Of a stretch of 8,742 bases of DNA, positions 6,980-8,742 are shown piece after piece. A program made the translations under genes and the position numbers. How positions within the stretch are numbered: the stretch's first letter is position 1; the number at the start of each line of letters is the position of its first letter. Source of the stretch: Opitutaceae bacterium (GTDB taxonomy: Bacteria > Verrucomicrobiota > Verrucomicrobiia > Opitutales > Opitutaceae); assembly GCA_031254955.1 (NCBI GenBank), contig JAIRTK010000451.1, positions 1 to 8,742 on the forward strand. The letters are read 5' to 3'. Below the pieces are notes generated by a model. The model saw only the letters and a list, made by a program, of their open reading frames with translations, was not told where the DNA came from and did not search any database.

Positions 6980-7046
6980 GTAGAGGGCCTGAGCTAGCGT
7001 CAGGCCGCGAATGTCAATCCCGGCTCGACACAAGGTCGCGCGCTAC
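6980..7046. repeat. REPIN-like facing pair
   Basis: Plus-strand GTAG (6980-6983) is followed by GGCCTGA (6986-6992), a 7-base loop and TCAGGCC (7000-7006). The facing copy has GTAG on the minus strand (7046-7043), with arms GTCGCGC (7035-7041) and GCTCGAC (7023-7029) around ACAAG; one of its seven pairs is mismatched. The segment 6997-7047 is a near-direct repeat of 7081-7148. Confidence 0.72.
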
Positions 7047-7065
7047 GCCTGCTGCCGCCCGCCCC

Positions 7066-7147
7066 GTAGCGTCGCACCTTGCGTCAGGCCGCGTCCGCGT
7101 GTCGGGCCGTGCCGCCAATCCCGGCGCGACACAAGGTCGCGCCCTAC
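7066..7147. repeat. REPIN-like facing pair, right half perfect
   Basis: GTAG at 7066-7069 heads a copy whose left arm is degenerate, followed by CTTGCGTCAGGC. The facing copy has minus-strand GTAG (7147-7144) and a perfect 8-bp stem, GGCGCGAC (7123-7130) with GTCGCGCC (7136-7143), loop ACAAG. Both ends match the preceding pair (GCGTCAGGCCGCG at 7081-7093 and 6997-7009); the spacer is 18 bp longer. Confidence 0.72.
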
Positions 7148-7176
7148 GAAACCCGACAAGCCCCACCGCCGCCGCC

Positions 7177-7200
7177 GTAGTGCCTGACCCTGTGTCAGGC
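7177..7200 (+). repeat. Single REP-like palindrome
   Basis: GTAG (7177-7180), one base, then GCCTGAC (7182-7188), loop CCTGT, then GTCAGGC (7194-7200): a perfect 7-bp stem. The right arm word GTCAGGC is shared with the left members of the two preceding pairs. No facing partner is seen before the next plus-strand copy at 7236. Confidence 0.72.
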
Positions 7201-7235
7201 CTCATCCCCTTTCCTGACGAAATTTTGTCTTTAAG

Positions 7236-7339
7236 GTAGAGCGGTCTCGCCGAGACCGCCGACGCTGGTCGAATGGTGTTCGCGGCGGTTGTCAGGCTTC
7301 TCCCTTCGCTCGAAACGGCGAAACCGTCCTGTCCGCTAC
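7236..7339. repeat. REPIN-like pair with one perfect and one decayed palindrome
   Basis: GTAG (7236-7239) is followed by GCGGTCTC (7241-7248), loop GCC and GAGACCGC (7252-7259), a perfect 8-bp stem. About 80 bases on, minus-strand GTAG (7339-7336) heads a degenerate copy in which only ACGG-TTTCG-CCGT pairs well. The 104-bp span is close to that of the 178-272 pair (95 bp). Confidence 0.62.
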
Positions 7340-7420
7340 AAGCTATTTCTCAACAAGCTATTTCTCATTTGGAAAGGACATCACACCATTCGCCGCGCCG
7401 CGTAACATCAGCAAGAGTAG

Positions 7421-7458
7421 GAGAAAGAGAACGAGAAAGAGAACGAGAACGAAGAACG
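7421..7458. repeat. GAGAACG low-complexity array
   Basis: Tandem GAGAAA/GAGAACGA words lie 19 to 56 bp beyond the stop codon of the kelch gene at 7477. Its reverse complement aligns with the left half of the array at 6877-6909, including the flank AAGAAATCG, so the two arrays bound the palindrome island as inverted repeats. Confidence 0.75.
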
Positions 7459-7476
7459 ATTTTCTTTTGAGAGCTG

Positions 7477-8484
7477 TCACCTTATTTCCAGCGCCCACAC
7501 CTCGGGAGAACGATAGCCGGGGAGCCGTTCGCCGTTCACCACGATCCACTTGCCATGCCATGCCACGGTGGGAACCGTGGCGCGGGAAAAGGGCACCGCG
7601 CCCGCGACCTCCCACTTGTCGGCAGCGGGCTTGTAGGCAAGCACATCGCGCGGGAAACCGGGATGCGCGGGATGCCCGTTGAGGTGGGTCTTGGTGCCGT
7701 CGTCGCCCGTGCACAGCAACACGCTCCCATCGGGCGCGACCGGCGCGGGTGTCGCAGCCGCCGCGGCCACGCGCGGCGTCATGTCCGCGACGCGCCGCCA
7801 CGCGCCGGCGCCGATGTCGTAGGCATAACCATCGGCGAGCAGCGGTTCGCGTTCGGGCCGGCCATTCGCCCCCGACCGCAAAGCCACCCCGCCGAACAGA
7901 TAAAACGCGCCGCGCCGCCCCGCCCCCTCCTGCCGCCCCGCCGCGACGGCGAGCATCCGCTCGCGTCCGGGCCAAGGCGGAAGCTCACGCCACCCGGCGG
8001 CGGCGCGGGTCAAATCGAGCGCCCAAAACGTGTGCATCGCCCGCGTCGAATCCGGCGCCTCGATGCCGCCCGCGAGATAGAACACGTCGCCGACCAGCGC
8101 GCCGCAGGAAAACGCGCACGGCCTCGGCAGCGCCGGCAGCGGCTCGACCGCGAGTTCGCCGCCGTCCCACGTGAGTTTATACACCTCGCGGAAATGCTCG
8201 CGCGCGTCGCCGCCGCCGGCGCAGATCACGCCGCCGCCATGCGTCACCGAAACACCATAAGCGCACGGCCTCGGCAGGCGCCCGACCGCGCGCCACGCGC
8301 CGCCGGGCGAGGGAAGCGCAAAAACCGTGTCATGCCAGATTTTCACGCCGCCCTCCCACGGACGCTTGCCGGGAAAATTCGCGCCGCCGCCGACCAGCAG
8401 CGCGTCATTGCCAATCCCGGCAAAAGGAGATGCGAAACCCTCGGCATCGGGGACGGAGGGAAGTTGGGTCCAGAGGAGTTGCAT
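7477..8484 (-). CDS. NanM-type kelch mutarotase/epimerase without signal peptide (circularly permuted form)
   Basis: This 335-residue protein is a six-bladed kelch propeller homologous along its length to the kelch domain of the neighbouring transporter fusion. Shared motifs are GGGANFPGKRPWEGG (32-46), AYGVS (75-79), GGGDAREHF (90-98), FYLAGG (135-140), FYLFGG (194-199), GFPRDVLAY (276-284) and NGERLPGYR (317-325). The last contains the Glu/Arg pair (E319, R325) corresponding to NGExxPGxR of E. coli NanM. NanM has that motif mid-protein and the FAGxxND...GG blade near its C-terminus; here the order is swapped, the arrangement of the cyclically permuted mutarotase family. There is no signal peptide: an in-frame stop lies ten codons upstream (8515-8517) with no alternative start between, so it should be cytoplasmic. 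Likely role: sialic acid or related sugar mutarotation/epimerisation. No Shine-Dalgarno; CCTCCTC leader. A 722-bp gap follows. Confidence 0.87.
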   Translation of the reverse strand: MQLLWTQLPSVPDAEGFASPFAGIGNDALLVGGGANFPGKRPWEGGVKIWHDTVFALPSPGGAWRAVGRLPRPCAYGVSVTHGGGVICAGGGDAREHFREVYKLTWDGGELAVEPLPALPRPCAFSCGALVGDVFYLAGGIEAPDSTRAMHTFWALDLTRAAAGWRELPPWPGRERMLAVAAGRQEGAGRRGAFYLFGGVALRSGANGRPEREPLLADGYAYDIGAGAWRRVADMTPRVAAAAATPAPVAPDGSVLLCTGDDGTKTHLNGHPAHPGFPRDVLAYKPAADKWEVAGAVPFSRATVPTVAWHGKWIVVNGERLPGYRSPEVWALEIR

Positions 8485-8666
8485 GGGTGGAAGAGGAGGA
8501 TGAAAGGAAAACCGTTATTTTGAACAGAAGGAAGCGAGCAGACCAGAACCCCCATAACCAATGTTAGACCGGTTCCGAATTAAAATCCCCCGTCCCTTAT
8601 CGGCTTCCTTAGTGTGATTAAAGGGTATTACGCGCACCGGAGGCAGTGCGGTTCGGGTTGGGCGAT

Positions 8667-8690
8667 GTAGCACGGGCGACCCCGCCCGTG
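8667..8690 (+). repeat. REP-like palindrome with 8-bp perfect stem
   Basis: GTAG (8667-8670) directly precedes CACGGGCG (8671-8678), loop ACCC and CGCCCGTG (8683-8690). It has the same head as the copies at 178-390 and 6980-7339, with a different but fully paired stem. A facing partner, if present, would be beyond the window. Confidence 0.72.
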
Positions 8691-8723
8691 GACGGCGCTC
8701 CGCAGCGCAAACTTCACCAAGCG

Positions 8724-8742
8724 CATGGGCGAGTCGCTCATG
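8724..8742. repeat. 19-bp near-perfect palindrome at the window end
   Basis: CATGGGCGA and TCGCTCATG flank a single central G; eight of nine positions pair, the exception being 8728/8738. It follows the REP-like copy at 8667 by 33 bases and may be part of the same composite. It could continue past the edge. Confidence 0.55.

Larger units (their letters stand above)
6755..7476. other. 722-bp intergenic island with inverted AGAACG-array ends and REP-like palindromes
   Basis: No gene is supported here; open frames either encode low-complexity Leu/Val/Phe or Arg/Glu runs from the hexamer arrays or cross the palindromes. From left to right: an unstructured leader of the transporter gene (6755-6869), an AGAACG/CGTTCT array (6877-6962), REP-like pairs at 6980-7046 and 7066-7147, a single palindrome at 7177-7200, a pair at 7236-7339, plain sequence, and a second AGAACG array (7421-7458). 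AAGAAATCGTTCT at 6870-6882 recurs inverted, with one extra base, up to 7466, so 6870-7466 is bounded by inverted repeats of about 40 bp. No transposase or remnant of one is visible. Confidence 0.7.
8485..8742. other. Upstream region of the kelch gene with palindromes at the window edge
   Basis: No gene is supported. The first 30 bases form the C/T-rich leader of the minus-strand kelch gene. Around 8578-8625 are AT-rich words (AATTAAAATCCCCC, GTGATTAAAG) resembling the arms of the 1417-1545 repeat. REP-like palindromes follow at 8667-8690 and 8724-8742, with a small hairpin GCGCT-CCGC-AGCGC (8695-8708) between. A promoter for the kelch gene should lie in this stretch, but no convincing -35/-10 pair was found. 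Confidence 0.6.

Noticed and set aside
6877..7458. CRISPR array
   Set aside because: Repeats are short, degenerate, partly inverted and not regularly spaced by unique spacers; no cas gene is present.
7358..7975. 205-codon minus-strand frame ending in a Leu/Val/Phe-rich tail that looks like a membrane helix
   Set aside because: The hydrophobic tail is the GAGAACG array read in one frame, and the rest is a shadow of the kelch gene.
8343..8561. Out-of-frame hydrophobic N-terminus that might be a lost signal peptide of the kelch protein
   Set aside because: The hydrophobic stretch is short, and a frameshift would be needed exactly at the well-conserved start; a sequencing error cannot be excluded but there is no positive evidence.

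Overview
This 8.7-kb window carries six protein genes, all on the minus strand. GC-rich coding sequence, AT-rich gene ends, no Shine-Dalgarno sites and dense extragenic palindromes suggest a Verrucomicrobiota genome, probably Opitutaceae-like. That placement rests on gene content and style only and is tentative.

In transcription order (right to left) the genes are: a signal-less kelch protein of the NanM mutarotase/epimerase type (8484-7477); an 865-residue fusion of a signal peptide, a second NanM-type kelch domain and a sodium:solute symporter (6754-4157); an enolase-superfamily (mandelate racemase group) protein (3949-2759); a D-2-hydroxyacid dehydrogenase (2558-1593); a DapA/NanA-family class I aldolase (1393-461); and the first 36 codons of another DapA/NanA-family enzyme, closest to N-acetylneuraminate lyase, running off the left edge (109-1).

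Together they read as an uptake and breakdown set for a sialic acid or related sugar acid. The sugar would be presented by the periplasmic kelch domain to the fused transporter, epimerised or mutarotated in the cytoplasm by the second kelch protein, then dehydrated, reduced and/or split to pyruvate by the enzymes downstream. The substrate cannot be fixed from sequence. The gaps (199 to 722 bp) are too wide to assume one operon.

The noncoding DNA is unusually structured. The gaps at 110-460 and 6755-7476 hold GTAG-headed palindromes, several in facing pairs, with the hallmarks of REP/REPIN elements. The larger one sits in an island (6870-7466) whose ends are inverted, low-complexity AGAACG arrays. 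The three gaps of about 200 bp at 1394-1592, 2559-2758 and 3950-4156 each hold one long inverted repeat built from CGCGAA/CACGAA words. No RNA gene, CRISPR array or transposase was seen.
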